From CAVQCX01 sp963711095 (GTDB lineage: Bacteria > Pseudomonadota > Gammaproteobacteria > Chromatiales > Chromatiaceae): DNA of 64,000 nucleotides. A program made the position numbers and the translations under genes. Position 1 is the stretch's first letter; every line of letters begins with the position of its first letter. The stretch lies in the NCBI GenBank assembly GCA_963711095.1, contig CAVQCX010000024.1:232726-296725 (forward strand), read 5' to 3'. The notes beneath the pieces were generated by a model that worked only from the letters and a program-made list of their open reading frames with translations, was not told where the DNA came from and did no database searches. Of the stretch, positions 28,429 to 36,654 are shown one piece after another.

Positions 28429-29160
28429 TCAGTGCTTGGTCAGCGTCAGAAGAATATCGGCATACCAAACGCTGTTCAGCCCCAACGCCTCATCTGATCT
28501 CAGGTCCCGCGTGCCGACATCGAGCCGCGACGAATGCACCCCGAGCAGCATCCAGGGCAGATCCCCGAGCATCGGATCCGGGCCGGGAGCGCGCATGACG
28601 ACGGGCGCCCCGCTGGTGCCCCGGTGCGTGCGCCCGTCGCTGAGGAAGTAGCCCTCGCCCTGGAACCGCAGCCCGAAGGACGAGGCGATCACGGCCTGGC
28701 GGACCACGGGCATGTGGTGCAGCCTGTCATGGAAGCCGAGCGGAAAGCCCACGACCAGCAGCGAGGTGCCGACCTCGATCGGGTCGAGAGGCTGGGGGAT
28801 ATGCCGCGGTGTGAAGGCGCGGTAAACCGCCGTTTCGGGCAGCGCGGAGCGCTCGATCTCGATAACCGCTACGTCGACGGTCCCGGCCGCGTCGGCGCCT
28901 TCACGCCAGACACTCTTGCCATCGCGGTACAACGGAATCGAGAACCCTGTCGACTTCGCCATGTTCTCTGGATCGACGTGCAGCTCGATGGCGACGCGGT
29001 CGGGGAAGTGCTTGCTCGACTCATCGACCATCACGTGCCGGCTGGTCACCAGGTACAGCCGATCGTCGCGCTCGAAGAAAAAGCTGGTCGCGCTGGTCAG
29101 CAACCGCTGCTGCTTGTATGTGAACAGGGGTGCGGCGGTAAGCAGCAGGGATTCAATCAT
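28429..29160 (-). CDS. Cytosolic trypsin-like serine protease/peptidase domain protein
   Basis: This 243-residue protein has no signal peptide when started at ATG 29158-29160 (MIESLLLTAAPLFTYKQQRL). A trypsin-fold triad is visible: His in YLVTSRHVMVD, Asp in GTVDVAVIEIERS and Ser in RGTSGAPVV. The spacing and the VGTSLLVVGFPLGF strand fit a trypsin-like peptidase domain as found in stand-alone bacterial proteins and effector-linked proteases. No partner gene is adjacent, and pheA is convergent. It interrupts an otherwise housekeeping stretch, so acquisition by transfer is possible. A longer start near 29277 would add a Pro/Arg-rich stretch and is not favoured. Confidence 0.75.
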   Translation of the reverse strand: MIESLLLTAAPLFTYKQQRLLTSATSFFFERDDRLYLVTSRHVMVDESSKHFPDRVAIELHVDPENMAKSTGFSIPLYRDGKSVWREGADAAGTVDVAVIEIERSALPETAVYRAFTPRHIPQPLDPIEVGTSLLVVGFPLGFHDRLHHMPVVRQAVIASSFGLRFQGEGYFLSDGRTHRGTSGAPVVMRAPGPDPMLGDLPWMLLGVHSSRLDVGTRDLRSDEALGLNSVWYADILLTLTKH

Positions 29161-29411
29161 CCGATTCTCGTTGGGTCGTTTCCGCGGGCCGTGTCGCCCT
29201 GGGAGAGCAAAGGCATGCATGTTAATCCCGCTATTCCCCGGGATGGAAGCTGTGGCCGCTCGGGGCTTGCCTAGCACGCCCGGGCGGCGCCTGACGCTGT
29301 CGTCCGGTGCCCTTCGGCGCTCCGGGGTGGCCGGCGCTCTGATAAACTAATCAGTTCGTCGTCCCGGTGTGGTCCGCGCCGGCCCCTTTCCGTTAGGGAG
29401 TTTTGCGAGTC

Positions 29412-30530
29412 ATGCCGTTGAACAGCGTTGAAGAGCTCATCGAGGATCTGCGCCAGGGCAAGATGGTGGTCGTCATGGATGATGAGGACCGGGAGAACGA
29501 GGGAGATCTGCTGATAGGGGCCGAGAAGGTCACGCCCCAGGCCGTCAATTTCATGGCCAAGTACGGGCGCGGGCTGATCTGCCTTACGCTTACCCGGGAA
29601 CGCTGCCAGCAGCTGCGTCTGCCGCTGATGGTGAACAGCGACAACAGCCTGGCGTCGACCAATTTCACGGTGTCGATCGAGGCGGCAAGGGGGGTCACCA
29701 CGGGGATCTCGGCGGCGGATCGCGCCACCACGATCCTGGCCGCCGTGAGCTCGGATGCGCTGCCGAGCGATCTGGTGCAGCCCGGCCACATCTTCCCGCT
29801 CATGGCTCAGCCGGGTGGGGTGCTGGTGCGGGCGGGACACACCGAGGCCGGCTGCGATCTGGCGCGCTTCGCCGGGCTGGCGCCAGCCGCGGTGATCGTG
29901 GAGATCCTCAACGAGGACGGGTCCATGGCGAGGCGCCCGGATCTGGAGCGCTTCGCTGCAGAGCATGGACTGAAGATCGGCACCATCGCCGAGCTGATCC
30001 ACTATAGGGTGCGCAACGAGAAGACCATCGAGCGGCTCAACGAGTGTCGCTGCCGCGCCGACTTTGGCGATTTCCGCCTGATCGCTTATCAGGACTGCGT
30101 GGATAACGAGGTCCACCTGGCGGTGATCATCGGCGATATCCGCCCGGACGAGCCGACGCTGGTCCGGGTCCACATGCAGAACAGCCTGTGCGATCTGTTC
30201 GGCACCGAGCGGGTGGACTGCGGTCTGCCACTGCGCAAGGCCCTGCAGAGGGTGGCCGCCGAGGGCAAGGGGGTGGTGGTGGTGCTGCGCAATCACGATA
30301 CCGCCCGCGAGATCGTCCGGCGCATCCGGGAATACCAGGCGCATGCCGCGGACCACTTGGTGCCCATGGGTCAGAAGGACTCGGGACGGGTGCTGCGCAC
30401 CTATGGGCTCGGGGCGCAGATCCTTGCGGATCTCGGTGTGGGCAAGATGCGCGTGATGAGCGCGCCCAAGAGCCTGCACGGCCTCTCGGGCTTCGACCTC
30501 GAGGTGGTGGAGTACGTGGCCGCTGACTGA
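29412..30530 (+). CDS. ribB: 3,4-dihydroxy-2-butanone-4-phosphate synthase fused to a degenerate GTP cyclohydrolase II domain
   Basis: The N-terminal RibB domain (about 1-200) makes the four-carbon precursor of riboflavin. It carries the acidic loop VVVMDDEDRENEGDL and the HTEAGCDLARFAG motif. The C-terminal domain (about 205-372) has the fold of GTP cyclohydrolase II. However, the zinc-binding Cys triad of RibA (SEC then RCDCG) reads VHMQNSLCDLFGTERVDCG: two of the three ligand positions are replaced. This domain is therefore probably inactive, as in RibBX-type proteins, and a separate RibA would be needed elsewhere. The start is ATG 29412, behind AGGGAG. It leads the ribBA-ribH-nusB-thiL-pgpA operon. 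I saw no FMN riboswitch in the 250-bp leader. Confidence 0.92.
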   Translation: MPLNSVEELIEDLRQGKMVVVMDDEDRENEGDLLIGAEKVTPQAVNFMAKYGRGLICLTLTRERCQQLRLPLMVNSDNSLASTNFTVSIEAARGVTTGISAADRATTILAAVSSDALPSDLVQPGHIFPLMAQPGGVLVRAGHTEAGCDLARFAGLAPAAVIVEILNEDGSMARRPDLERFAAEHGLKIGTIAELIHYRVRNEKTIERLNECRCRADFGDFRLIAYQDCVDNEVHLAVIIGDIRPDEPTLVRVHMQNSLCDLFGTERVDCGLPLRKALQRVAAEGKGVVVVLRNHDTAREIVRRIREYQAHAADHLVPMGQKDSGRVLRTYGLGAQILADLGVGKMRVMSAPKSLHGLSGFDLEVVEYVAAD

Positions 30531-30605
30531 TATAGCCGCTGGCGCAACACCCTGTTCGGGTAGAATGGCGGCCAGGAGACTGATAACCCTAGCGGGACAA
30601 TGCCA

Positions 30606-31079
30606 ATGGCGATCAAGACAATCGAGGGGACGCTTCAGGTCCAGAGCGCGCGCTTCTGCCTAGTGGTCTCCCGCTTCAACAGCTTCGTGGTCGAGAGTCT
30701 GTTGTCGGGCGCCATAGACGCACTCAAACGCCACGGCGCCTCGGAGGACGACCTCGCTATCGTGCGGGTCCCGGGCGCCTTCGAGATGCCGCTGGCCCTG
30801 GAGCGGCTGGCCGCCCACGGGGGCTATGACGCCATTGTTGCGCTCGGTGCCGTCATCCGGGGAGGGACACCGCACTTCGAGTACGTGGCCGGAGAATGCG
30901 TCAAGGGCATGGCCCAGGTGATGATGCGCCACGGCGTGCCCATCGCTTTTGGCGTGCTGACGGTCGACACCATCGAGCAGGCCATCGAGCGTGCCGGCAC
31001 CAAGGCGGGCAACAAGGGTGTCGAGGCCGCCCTTTCCGCCATCGAAATGGTCAGTCTGCTGCGGCAGCTCGGCGGCTGA
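30606..31079 (+). CDS. ribH: 6,7-dimethyl-8-ribityllumazine synthase
   Basis: Lumazine synthase condenses the RibB product with the pyrimidine precursor, the penultimate step of riboflavin synthesis. It has 157 residues from ATG 30606 (MAIKTIEG); an ATG at 30600 is equally readable. Key features are ARFCLVVSRFNSFVVESLL, VRVPGAFEMPLALERLA, the catalytic His in GAVIRGGTPHFEYVAGECV, and FGVLTVDTIEQAIERAGTK. It lies downstream of ribB, and nusB begins 7 bp after its stop, an arrangement conserved in proteobacteria. Confidence 0.96.
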   Translation: MAIKTIEGTLQVQSARFCLVVSRFNSFVVESLLSGAIDALKRHGASEDDLAIVRVPGAFEMPLALERLAAHGGYDAIVALGAVIRGGTPHFEYVAGECVKGMAQVMMRHGVPIAFGVLTVDTIEQAIERAGTKAGNKGVEAALSAIEMVSLLRQLGG

Positions 31080-31085
31080 CACCGC

Positions 31086-31532
31086 ATGGCAAGCAAGCGC
31101 ACGCTGGCCCGGCGCGCCGCCGTGCAGGGACTGTATCAGTGGCAGGTATCGGGACGCGACCTGCGCGACGTGGAGGCCCACCTGCTGGGCGATGCGGAGC
31201 TGCTGGAGGAGGTCGGGGCCGACCTGCGTAATCTGGAGGCGCCCTATTTTCGGGAGCTGCTGCACGGCGTCGCCGGCTGTGTCGGCGAGCTCGATCAGGC
31301 CATCGGCCCCTGTCTCGACCGCCCGGTCTCCCAGGTTGACCCGGTGGAGCAGGCGATCCTGCGGCTCGGCGCCTATGAGCTGCTCCATCGCCTGGAGATC
31401 CCCTATCGCGTGGTGATCAACGAGGCCGTGGAGCTCGCCAAGACCTTCGGGGCGGAGCAGAGTCACCGCTTCGTCAACGGGGTGCTCGACCGCCTGGCCG
31501 GCACGGCGCGGGCCCTCGAGCGACGGCGCTGA
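31086..31532 (+). CDS. nusB: Transcription antitermination factor NusB
   Basis: NusB binds the boxA element with NusE (S10) to support rRNA antitermination. It has 148 residues, all helical. The N-terminal RTLARRAAVQGLYQWQVSG and C-terminal YRVVINEAVELAKTFGAEQS followed by RFVNGVLDRLA are family signatures. It is placed between ribH and thiL, as in many gammaproteobacteria. The start ATG 31086 is within a few bases of the ribH stop, implying coupling. Confidence 0.96.
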   Translation: MASKRTLARRAAVQGLYQWQVSGRDLRDVEAHLLGDAELLEEVGADLRNLEAPYFRELLHGVAGCVGELDQAIGPCLDRPVSQVDPVEQAILRLGAYELLHRLEIPYRVVINEAVELAKTFGAEQSHRFVNGVLDRLAGTARALERRR

Positions 31533-31557
31533 TCCGTTGCGGGACGGCGTGCCTGCC

Positions 31558-32529
31558 GTGGCGCTCTCCGAATTCGCTCTGATAGAACGCTACTTCGCGG
31601 TCGCCACCGCGCCGCGCGACGATGTGCGCCTCGGTATCGGTGACGACTGCGCCATCTTGCGTGTGCCGCGGGGCCAGGACCTGGCGGTCAGCATCGACAC
31701 CCTGGTCGAGGGCGTGCATTTCCTGCCGGGTACGGACCCGGAGTCCCTCGGGCACAAGGCCCTCGCCGTCAACCTGAGCGACCTGGCGGCCATGGGCGCA
31801 GAGCCCGCCTGGGCGACCCTGGCGCTGACCTTGCCCCGCGTGGAGGAGCCCTGGCTGCAGGCGTTCTCCAGCGGCTTCTCCCGGTTGGCTGGTGCGCACC
31901 GGGTGGCGCTGGTGGGCGGCGACACCACGGGGGGACCGCTGAGCGTGACCGTGCAGGTCCACGGATTCGTGCGCGAGGACATGGCCCTGCGGCGTAGTGG
32001 CGCGCAGCCTGGCGACCTGATCTATGTCACGGGTCGTCTCGGAGACGCGGGTCTGGCGCTGCTCGCCCGGCAGGGTCTGTACGTCGCCTCCGGGCAGCTT
32101 GGTGCGTTGTCCGAGCGTCTGGAGAGGCCGACGCCGCGGGTCGCCGAGGGCCTGGCGTTGCGGGGGCTCGCCTCCGCCGCCATCGACCTCTCCGACGGGC
32201 TGGGCTCGGATCTGGGGCATCTCTGCCGGGCCAGCGGGGCGGGGGCGGTGATCCATGTCGAGCGCCTGCCCCGTTCCGAGGCCGTCGCGGACTACGTGCG
32301 CGAGACCGGCGACTGGTCGCTGGCCCTGTCCGCTGGCGACGACTACGAGCTGTGCTTCACCGTTCCGCCCGGCCGCCAGGGGGAGCTGGAGACCCTGGGC
32401 GCAGGCTTTGAGTGCGGCTTCCATTGGATCGGCATCATCGAGGCGCGCGCCGGGGTCCGCTGCTGCCTGGCGGACGGACAGCTGCTCGGGGCGCCGAGCG
32501 GATTCGAGCATTTCGCCGGTGGCCGTTGA
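31558..32529 (+). CDS. thiL: Thiamine-monophosphate kinase
   Basis: ThiL phosphorylates thiamine monophosphate to the active cofactor. GTG 31558 gives 323 residues starting MALSEFALIERYF, the normal family start; a TTG at 31537 would add seven residues. Features: IGDDCAILRVP and DTLVEGVHFLP (ATP and Mg sites), LAVNLSDLAAMGAEPAWATL, VGGDTTGGPLS and LSAGDDYELCFTVP. The stop overlaps the pgpA start. Confidence 0.94.
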   Translation: MALSEFALIERYFAVATAPRDDVRLGIGDDCAILRVPRGQDLAVSIDTLVEGVHFLPGTDPESLGHKALAVNLSDLAAMGAEPAWATLALTLPRVEEPWLQAFSSGFSRLAGAHRVALVGGDTTGGPLSVTVQVHGFVREDMALRRSGAQPGDLIYVTGRLGDAGLALLARQGLYVASGQLGALSERLERPTPRVAEGLALRGLASAAIDLSDGLGSDLGHLCRASGAGAVIHVERLPRSEAVADYVRETGDWSLALSAGDDYELCFTVPPGRQGELETLGAGFECGFHWIGIIEARAGVRCCLADGQLLGAPSGFEHFAGGR

Positions 32530-33001
32530 GCGCCCGCGCTGGACGGACCCGGTGCACCTGCTGGCGTTCGGTTTCGGCGCCGGGGCGTCACCCCTGGCGC
32601 CCGGCACCCTCGGCTCGGCGCTGGCGCTGCCACCCTGGCTGCTGCTGCGCGGGCTCCCGCCCCTGGGCTACCTGACCACGCTGGCGATTCTGTTCCTGGG
32701 CGGCGTATGGGTGTGTGGCCGCGCCGCCCGCGACCTCGGCGTGCACGACCACCCGGGGATCGTCTGGGACGAGATGGTGGGGATGTGGGCCACGCTGTTC
32801 CTGGCGCCGCCCGGCTGGCCGGCGCCGCTCGCCGCCTTCGCCCTGTTTCGTCTGTTCGACATCCTCAAGCCCTGGCCCATCGGGCTGGTCGATCGGCGGG
32901 TCCGGGGCGGTCTGGGCATCATGCTCGATGATCTGGCTGCAGCACTGATGGCCTGGCTGGTGCTGCACGGCGGCCTCTGGCTGGCCGGGGCCTACGGCTG
33001 A
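32519..33001 (+). CDS. pgpA: Phosphatidylglycerophosphatase A
   Basis: PgpA removes phosphate from phosphatidylglycerophosphate in the inner membrane. It has 160 residues with several hydrophobic helices. The N-terminal FGFGAGASPLAPGTLGSALALP contains the family PG-GT motif, and VHDHPGIVWDEMVGMW contains the acidic catalytic residues. The ALFRLFDILKPWPIGLVD motif is also diagnostic. The only suitable start is GTG 32519, overlapping the end of thiL. It is the last gene of the ribB operon. Confidence 0.93.
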   Translation: MAVERPRWTDPVHLLAFGFGAGASPLAPGTLGSALALPPWLLLRGLPPLGYLTTLAILFLGGVWVCGRAARDLGVHDHPGIVWDEMVGMWATLFLAPPGWPAPLAAFALFRLFDILKPWPIGLVDRRVRGGLGIMLDDLAAALMAWLVLHGGLWLAGAYG

Positions 33002-33073
33002 GGGCGCATTGGGCGCCCGGGCTGCTTTGGCTTATCCTTGGGTAAGCGCCTCCCTGTCACGAGAGCCCTCAGG

Positions 33074-33736
33074 ATGCATGACCGACCGCCTTTGCGGCTG
33101 CGAGCCTTGATCTCTCTGCTGGCCGCCTTGCTGGCGCTGGGCGCCCAGGCAGCCGACGTCAAGGTGCTTGGCTTGTTCCCCGGCAAAGCGCTGCTCTCCA
33201 TCGACGGCAAGCACCACGTGCTCAGCGCGGGACAGCGAAGTCCGGAGGGGGTGCTGCTGGTGAGCGCCGATCCCCACACGGCGGTGATCGAGTCAGACGG
33301 GCAGCGCCGGACCCTGGGGCTCACCCATAGCGTGGGGGGTGTGTTTGCTGAGCCGTTCCAGCGCGAGGCCCGGATCCTGCGCGATAACGCCGGGAGCTAC
33401 TCGACGGTCGGCGCGATCAACGGCCAGCTGCTGAATCTTCTGGTGGACACCGGCGCCTCGGCGGTGGTGCTCAACGGCAAACAGGCCGATCAGCTCGGCC
33501 TGCAGTACCAGCTCCAAGGGAAACGCATCGGGGTGCAGACAGCCTCGGGACTGGAACGCGGCTATGCGGTCAAGCTCGACAGCATACGGGTCGGCGACAT
33601 CCTGGTGCACGGCGTCGACGCGGTGGTGATCCGCGGGGATTTTCCCCGCCAGGCGTTGCTGGGCATGACCTTTCTCGATCGCGTGCACATCGAGAACCGC
33701 GGGGGCATGATGGTACTGCACGCGAAAGTGGACTGA
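33074..33736 (+). CDS. Periplasmic retropepsin-like aspartic protease (clan AA)
   Basis: This is a 220-residue exported protein. The start at ATG 33074 gives a signal peptide (RLRALISLLAALLALGAQA/A). The mature N-terminal half binds no motif I recognise (VKVLGLFPGKALLSIDG). Residues about 110-220 form a single retropepsin-like domain with the catalytic LVDTGASAVVLNG and a C-terminal LLGMTFLDRVHIENRGGMM. These proteins (a TIGR02281-like family) act as dimers, because each chain gives one aspartate. Substrate unknown. It follows pgpA by 72 bp with a small hairpin between, so may have its own promoter. Confidence 0.87.
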   Translation: MHDRPPLRLRALISLLAALLALGAQAADVKVLGLFPGKALLSIDGKHHVLSAGQRSPEGVLLVSADPHTAVIESDGQRRTLGLTHSVGGVFAEPFQREARILRDNAGSYSTVGAINGQLLNLLVDTGASAVVLNGKQADQLGLQYQLQGKRIGVQTASGLERGYAVKLDSIRVGDILVHGVDAVVIRGDFPRQALLGMTFLDRVHIENRGGMMVLHAKVD

Positions 33737-33927
33737 ACGGTCGACGGTGGAGGGGGAAACCCGACAGGAGCCGGTTGCACCCCCCGATCCGGACGCCCAC
33801 CGGCAACGCTCCTTCGCACCCGCGGGGGTGCGGCCGGCAACTTCGCAGGGACGCGCTGTTGTTGCGGGAACCGCCGCGGCAGCGCTGGGGAAGGAATATT
33901 GGTCGGTCGGGCCCAGTGCGTAGGCGA

Positions 33928-34764
33928 TCAGCCGCCGACCTTGAGCGGCTCCCGCTCCTTGTCGCGCTCGATCATGGCGTAAGCGGAGTGATTGTGGATG
34001 GACTCGAAGTTCTCGGACTCCACCACATAGGCGCTGAAACGCTCGTCGCGGTTGAGCTGCACGGCGATGTCGCGCACCATGTCCTCCACGAACTTGGGAT
34101 TGTCATAGGCGCGCTCGGTGACATATTTCTCGTCCGGGCGCTTCAGGAGTCCGAACAGCTCGCAGGACGCCTCGTGCTCCACCAGATCGATGACCTCCTC
34201 GATCCAGACGAAGCCCTTGGTGCGTACCTGCACGCTCACGTGGGAGCGCTGGTTGTGGGCGCCCCGATCCGAGATCTTCTTGGAGCACGGGCAGAGACTG
34301 GTGACCGGCACTACCACCTTGATGAACATCAGCGGCTCGCCGGCGTGGATCTCGCCGGTGAGCGTGACCTCGTAGTCCATCAGGCTCTTGACCCCGGACA
34401 CCGGGGCGATCTTGTTGACGAAGTACGGGAAGGCCATCTCGATGTGGCCCGAGTGCGCCTCCAGGCGCTCCGCCATCTCGACCAGCATGTCCTTGAATGA
34501 CTCGACGGTGATCTCGTTCTCGTGGCTGTTGAGGATCTCCACGAACCGCGACATGTGCGTGCCCTTGAAGTTGTGCGGCAGGTTCACGTACATATTGAAG
34601 CTGGCGATGGTGTGCTGCTCACCTTCGCTGCGGTCGCGCACCCGCACCGGGTGGCGTATGTCCTTGATGCCCACCTTGTTGATGGCGATTCGCCGGGTGT
34701 CCTTTCTGCTCTGGACGTCCTCGATGACGCAGGGGCTGTCTGGCATCGGGCTGATGGTGCTCAT
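33928..34764 (-). CDS. folE2: GTP cyclohydrolase FolE2 (type IB)
   Basis: FolE2 makes dihydroneopterin triphosphate from GTP for folate synthesis, using metals other than zinc. The 278-residue product starts at ATG 34762-34764 behind GGGAAAG. The conserved core has NFKGTHMSRFVEIL, the HIEMAFPYFVNKIAPVSG segment, the catalytic Cys region VTSLCPCSKKISDRGAHNQR, and the C-terminal FVEDMVRDIAVQLN. In many proteobacteria folE2 is Zur-regulated; I saw no clear Zur operator upstream. The gene stands alone, divergent from tpiA. Confidence 0.96.
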   Translation of the reverse strand: MSTISPMPDSPCVIEDVQSRKDTRRIAINKVGIKDIRHPVRVRDRSEGEQHTIASFNMYVNLPHNFKGTHMSRFVEILNSHENEITVESFKDMLVEMAERLEAHSGHIEMAFPYFVNKIAPVSGVKSLMDYEVTLTGEIHAGEPLMFIKVVVPVTSLCPCSKKISDRGAHNQRSHVSVQVRTKGFVWIEEVIDLVEHEASCELFGLLKRPDEKYVTERAYDNPKFVEDMVRDIAVQLNRDERFSAYVVESENFESIHNHSAYAMIERDKEREPLKVGG

Positions 34765-34918
34765 GGCTGGCTTTCCCAACGCCCGCGCCGGGCAGGCGGT
34801 CTTGGCTGGGCGTGAATCTGTCTACGTCCTTAAAGATGCTAGGCATCCCGATCAGACCGCACAACCGACAGTTCATCGGGTTTTGGGGCGGCGACGGAGT
34901 ATTGCCTCCGATTGTGGC

Positions 34919-34950
34919 CCCCCGGGAACCGCTCATTATCCTCCCGGGGG
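34919..34950. repeat. 9-bp inverted repeat in the folE2/tpiA gap
   Basis: CCCCCGGGA at 34919-34927 and TCCCGGGGG at 34942-34950 form a perfect 9-bp stem with a 14-base loop. It lies midway in the 287-bp divergent gap between folE2 and tpiA. It could be an operator or an RNA hairpin. Closer to tpiA, AGCGCGT...ACGCGCT followed by ATTTTT (about 35008-35036) forms a second, terminator-like stem. Confidence 0.5.
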
Positions 34951-35051
34951 CTTCGCTCCGCAAGGTCAGCGACTCGCTCCTGATTTCGGCACATTGATTT
35001 ACGAGCGCGTCGACGGTAAGCTAACGCGCTATTTTTCGAGGGGAGATGGTG

Positions 35052-35804
35052 ATGCGTCAGCCACTGGTCGCGGGCAACTGGAAGATGAACGGCAGCCGCG
35101 AGACTATCGCCGGGCTGCTGGATGGGATCCTGGCGGGCGTCGCCCAGATCAAGACCGCAGAGGTGGCCGTCTGCCCGCCCTTCGTGTACCTGCCCGAGGC
35201 TCAGGCAAGGCTCGCAGGCAGTACGGTCGCCTGGGGCGGCCAGGATCTGTCCGTGCAGGCGTCGGGGGCCTACACGGGTGAGGTATCCGGCCCCATGCTT
35301 ACGGATTTTGGCTGCAAGTACGTCATCGTCGGCCATTCCGAGCGCCGCACCTATCACCGCGAGAGCGACCAGCTGGTCGCTCAGAAATTCCAGGCGGCGC
35401 GCGGTGCGGGTCTGGTGCCGATCTTCTGTGTCGGGGAGACCCTAGAGGAGCGCGAGGCCGGGGTGACGGAGTCGGTGGTGGCCCGCCAGCTGGATGCACT
35501 GATCCAGCTGGGCGGTGTCGGTCTGCTCGGCGAGGGCGTGATCGCCTATGAGCCGGTCTGGGCGATCGGCACGGGTCGTACCGCGAGCCCCGAGCAGGCC
35601 CAGGAGGTGCATGCCTTCATCCGCTCCCGGGTCGCCCAGCAGAGCGCCCAGGTGGCGGCGGGGATTCGCGTCCTCTACGGCGGCAGTATGAAGCCGGACA
35701 ACGCGAGCGAGCTCATGGCCCAGCCCGACATCGACGGCGGGCTGATCGGCGGGGCTTCGCTCAAGGCGGCGGATTTCCTCGGTATCTGCCGGGCCGCCGA
35801 CTGA
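35052..35804 (+). CDS. tpiA: Triosephosphate isomerase
   Basis: TpiA interconverts dihydroxyacetone phosphate and glyceraldehyde 3-phosphate. ATG 35052 was chosen over ATG 35046 because GAGGGGAG at 35037-35045 leaves proper spacing only to the later one. It has 250 residues with VAGNWKMNGS (Lys), IVGHSERRTYH (His), VIAYEPVWAIGTGRTA (Glu) and LYGGSMKPDNA. It lies 23 bp upstream of secG, the common tpiA-secG-tRNA-Leu-nuoA order in this class. Confidence 0.97.
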   Translation: MRQPLVAGNWKMNGSRETIAGLLDGILAGVAQIKTAEVAVCPPFVYLPEAQARLAGSTVAWGGQDLSVQASGAYTGEVSGPMLTDFGCKYVIVGHSERRTYHRESDQLVAQKFQAARGAGLVPIFCVGETLEEREAGVTESVVARQLDALIQLGGVGLLGEGVIAYEPVWAIGTGRTASPEQAQEVHAFIRSRVAQQSAQVAAGIRVLYGGSMKPDNASELMAQPDIDGGLIGGASLKAADFLGICRAAD

Positions 35805-35827
35805 GAATCTGACGGAGCCATCGCTAG

Positions 35828-36322
35828 ATGCAGACCATTCTGAGTGTGGTACACCTGCTGCTGGCGGTCAGCCTGGTCGGCTTGATCCTGCTGCAGCATG
35901 GCCGTGGCGCCGACGCCGGGGCAGCGTTCGGCAGCGGAGCCTCCTCGACGGTGTTCGGTGCGAGGGGCTCGGCGTCCTTTCTGTCGCGCACCACCGGGGC
36001 ACTGGCCACGGGGTTCTTCTTGACCAGCATGACGCTCGGCTACTTCGCGATGCAGGGGCGCCAGCAGAAGGACCTGATGGCCGAGCCGTCGGTGGCGACT
36101 GAGCCGGCTGCCGCCCCGGCCGCCCAGGCGCCCACGAGCGATCTCCCGGAGATCCCGAGTGGTGCCCCAGCCCTGAAAACCGATGTGCCCGAGCCGCCGA
36201 CGCCTGCCGCGGCCGTGGAGGCCCCGGCCACCGCGCCCAAGGTCGAGGACGCGACCTCGGGGGCCGCGTCCAAGACCAGCCCCCATGCCGAGGGCAAACC
36301 GCAGCCGGCCAAGACCCATTGA
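35828..36322 (+). CDS. secG: Preprotein translocase subunit SecG
   Basis: SecG is a small inner-membrane partner of SecYE. Of 164 residues the first 75 hold the conserved part: helix 1 (LSVVHLLLAVSLVGLILLQH), the GRGADAGAAFGSGASSTVFG loop, and helix 2 (TGALATGFFLTSMTLGYFAM). The remaining 90 residues are an Ala/Pro/Glu-rich tail, longer than in E. coli (110 residues in total) but frequent in gammaproteobacteria. It is followed by tRNA-Leu about 50 bp downstream. Confidence 0.94.
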   Translation: MQTILSVVHLLLAVSLVGLILLQHGRGADAGAAFGSGASSTVFGARGSASFLSRTTGALATGFFLTSMTLGYFAMQGRQQKDLMAEPSVATEPAAAPAAQAPTSDLPEIPSGAPALKTDVPEPPTPAAAVEAPATAPKVEDATSGAASKTSPHAEGKPQPAKTH

Positions 36323-36371
36323 GCGCGTGACGAGGGCAGGGGGAAGCCAATATCATGAGCAGGCGAGCACA

Positions 36372-36456
36372 GCCGAAGTGGTGGAATTGGTAGACACGCT
36401 ATCTTGAGGGGGTAGTGGCGCAAGCCGTGCCGGTTCGAGTCCGGCCTTCGGCACCA
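36372..36456 (+). tRNA. tRNA-Leu (anticodon GAG)
   Basis: An 85-nt class II tRNA with CCA encoded. The acceptor stem GCCGAAG pairs with CTTCGGC. The anticodon loop TTGAGGG between CTATC and GGTAG gives anticodon GAG. A variable arm follows, and the T arm is GCCGGTTCGAGTCCGGC. It lies between secG and nuoA and is followed at once by a strong terminator. Confidence 0.97.
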
Positions 36457-36462
36457 ACCAGG

Positions 36463-36497
36463 AAACGATATCACCCGGCGGGTGATATCGTTTTTTT
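36463..36497 (+). terminator. Rho-independent terminator after tRNA-Leu
   Basis: A perfect stem, AAACGATATCACCC pairing with GGGTGATATCGTTT over a short loop, is followed by a T run. It separates secG/tRNA-Leu transcription from the nuo operon. Confidence 0.93.
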
Positions 36498-36557
36498 ATG
36501 TCTGCTCAAGGTGTGCTAAGTCATTGATTCAGCGAAATTATCGACGGGCGCACAGGG

Positions 36558-36587
36558 TTGACAGCGATCGCTTCGCTGCACTATGCT
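36558..36587 (+). promoter_or_regulatory. Sigma-70-type promoter of the nuo operon
   Basis: TTGACA (36558-36563) and TATGCT (36582-36587) with an 18-bp spacer give a near-consensus promoter about 60 bp before the nuoA start. It is immediately downstream of the tRNA-Leu terminator, so it should drive the whole 15-kb complex I operon. Confidence 0.8.
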
Positions 36588-36654
36588 TCGCGTCTTCCTT
36601 AAGAGGTCAGACGCCCAGCGGGCCTCAGGCGCCGGGCGCAAGGGCGCACAACGC

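Noticed and set aside
29161..29411. FMN riboswitch in the ribB leader
   Set aside because: The conserved FMN aptamer sequence segments were not found; only a possible -10 (TAAACT near 29343) is visible.
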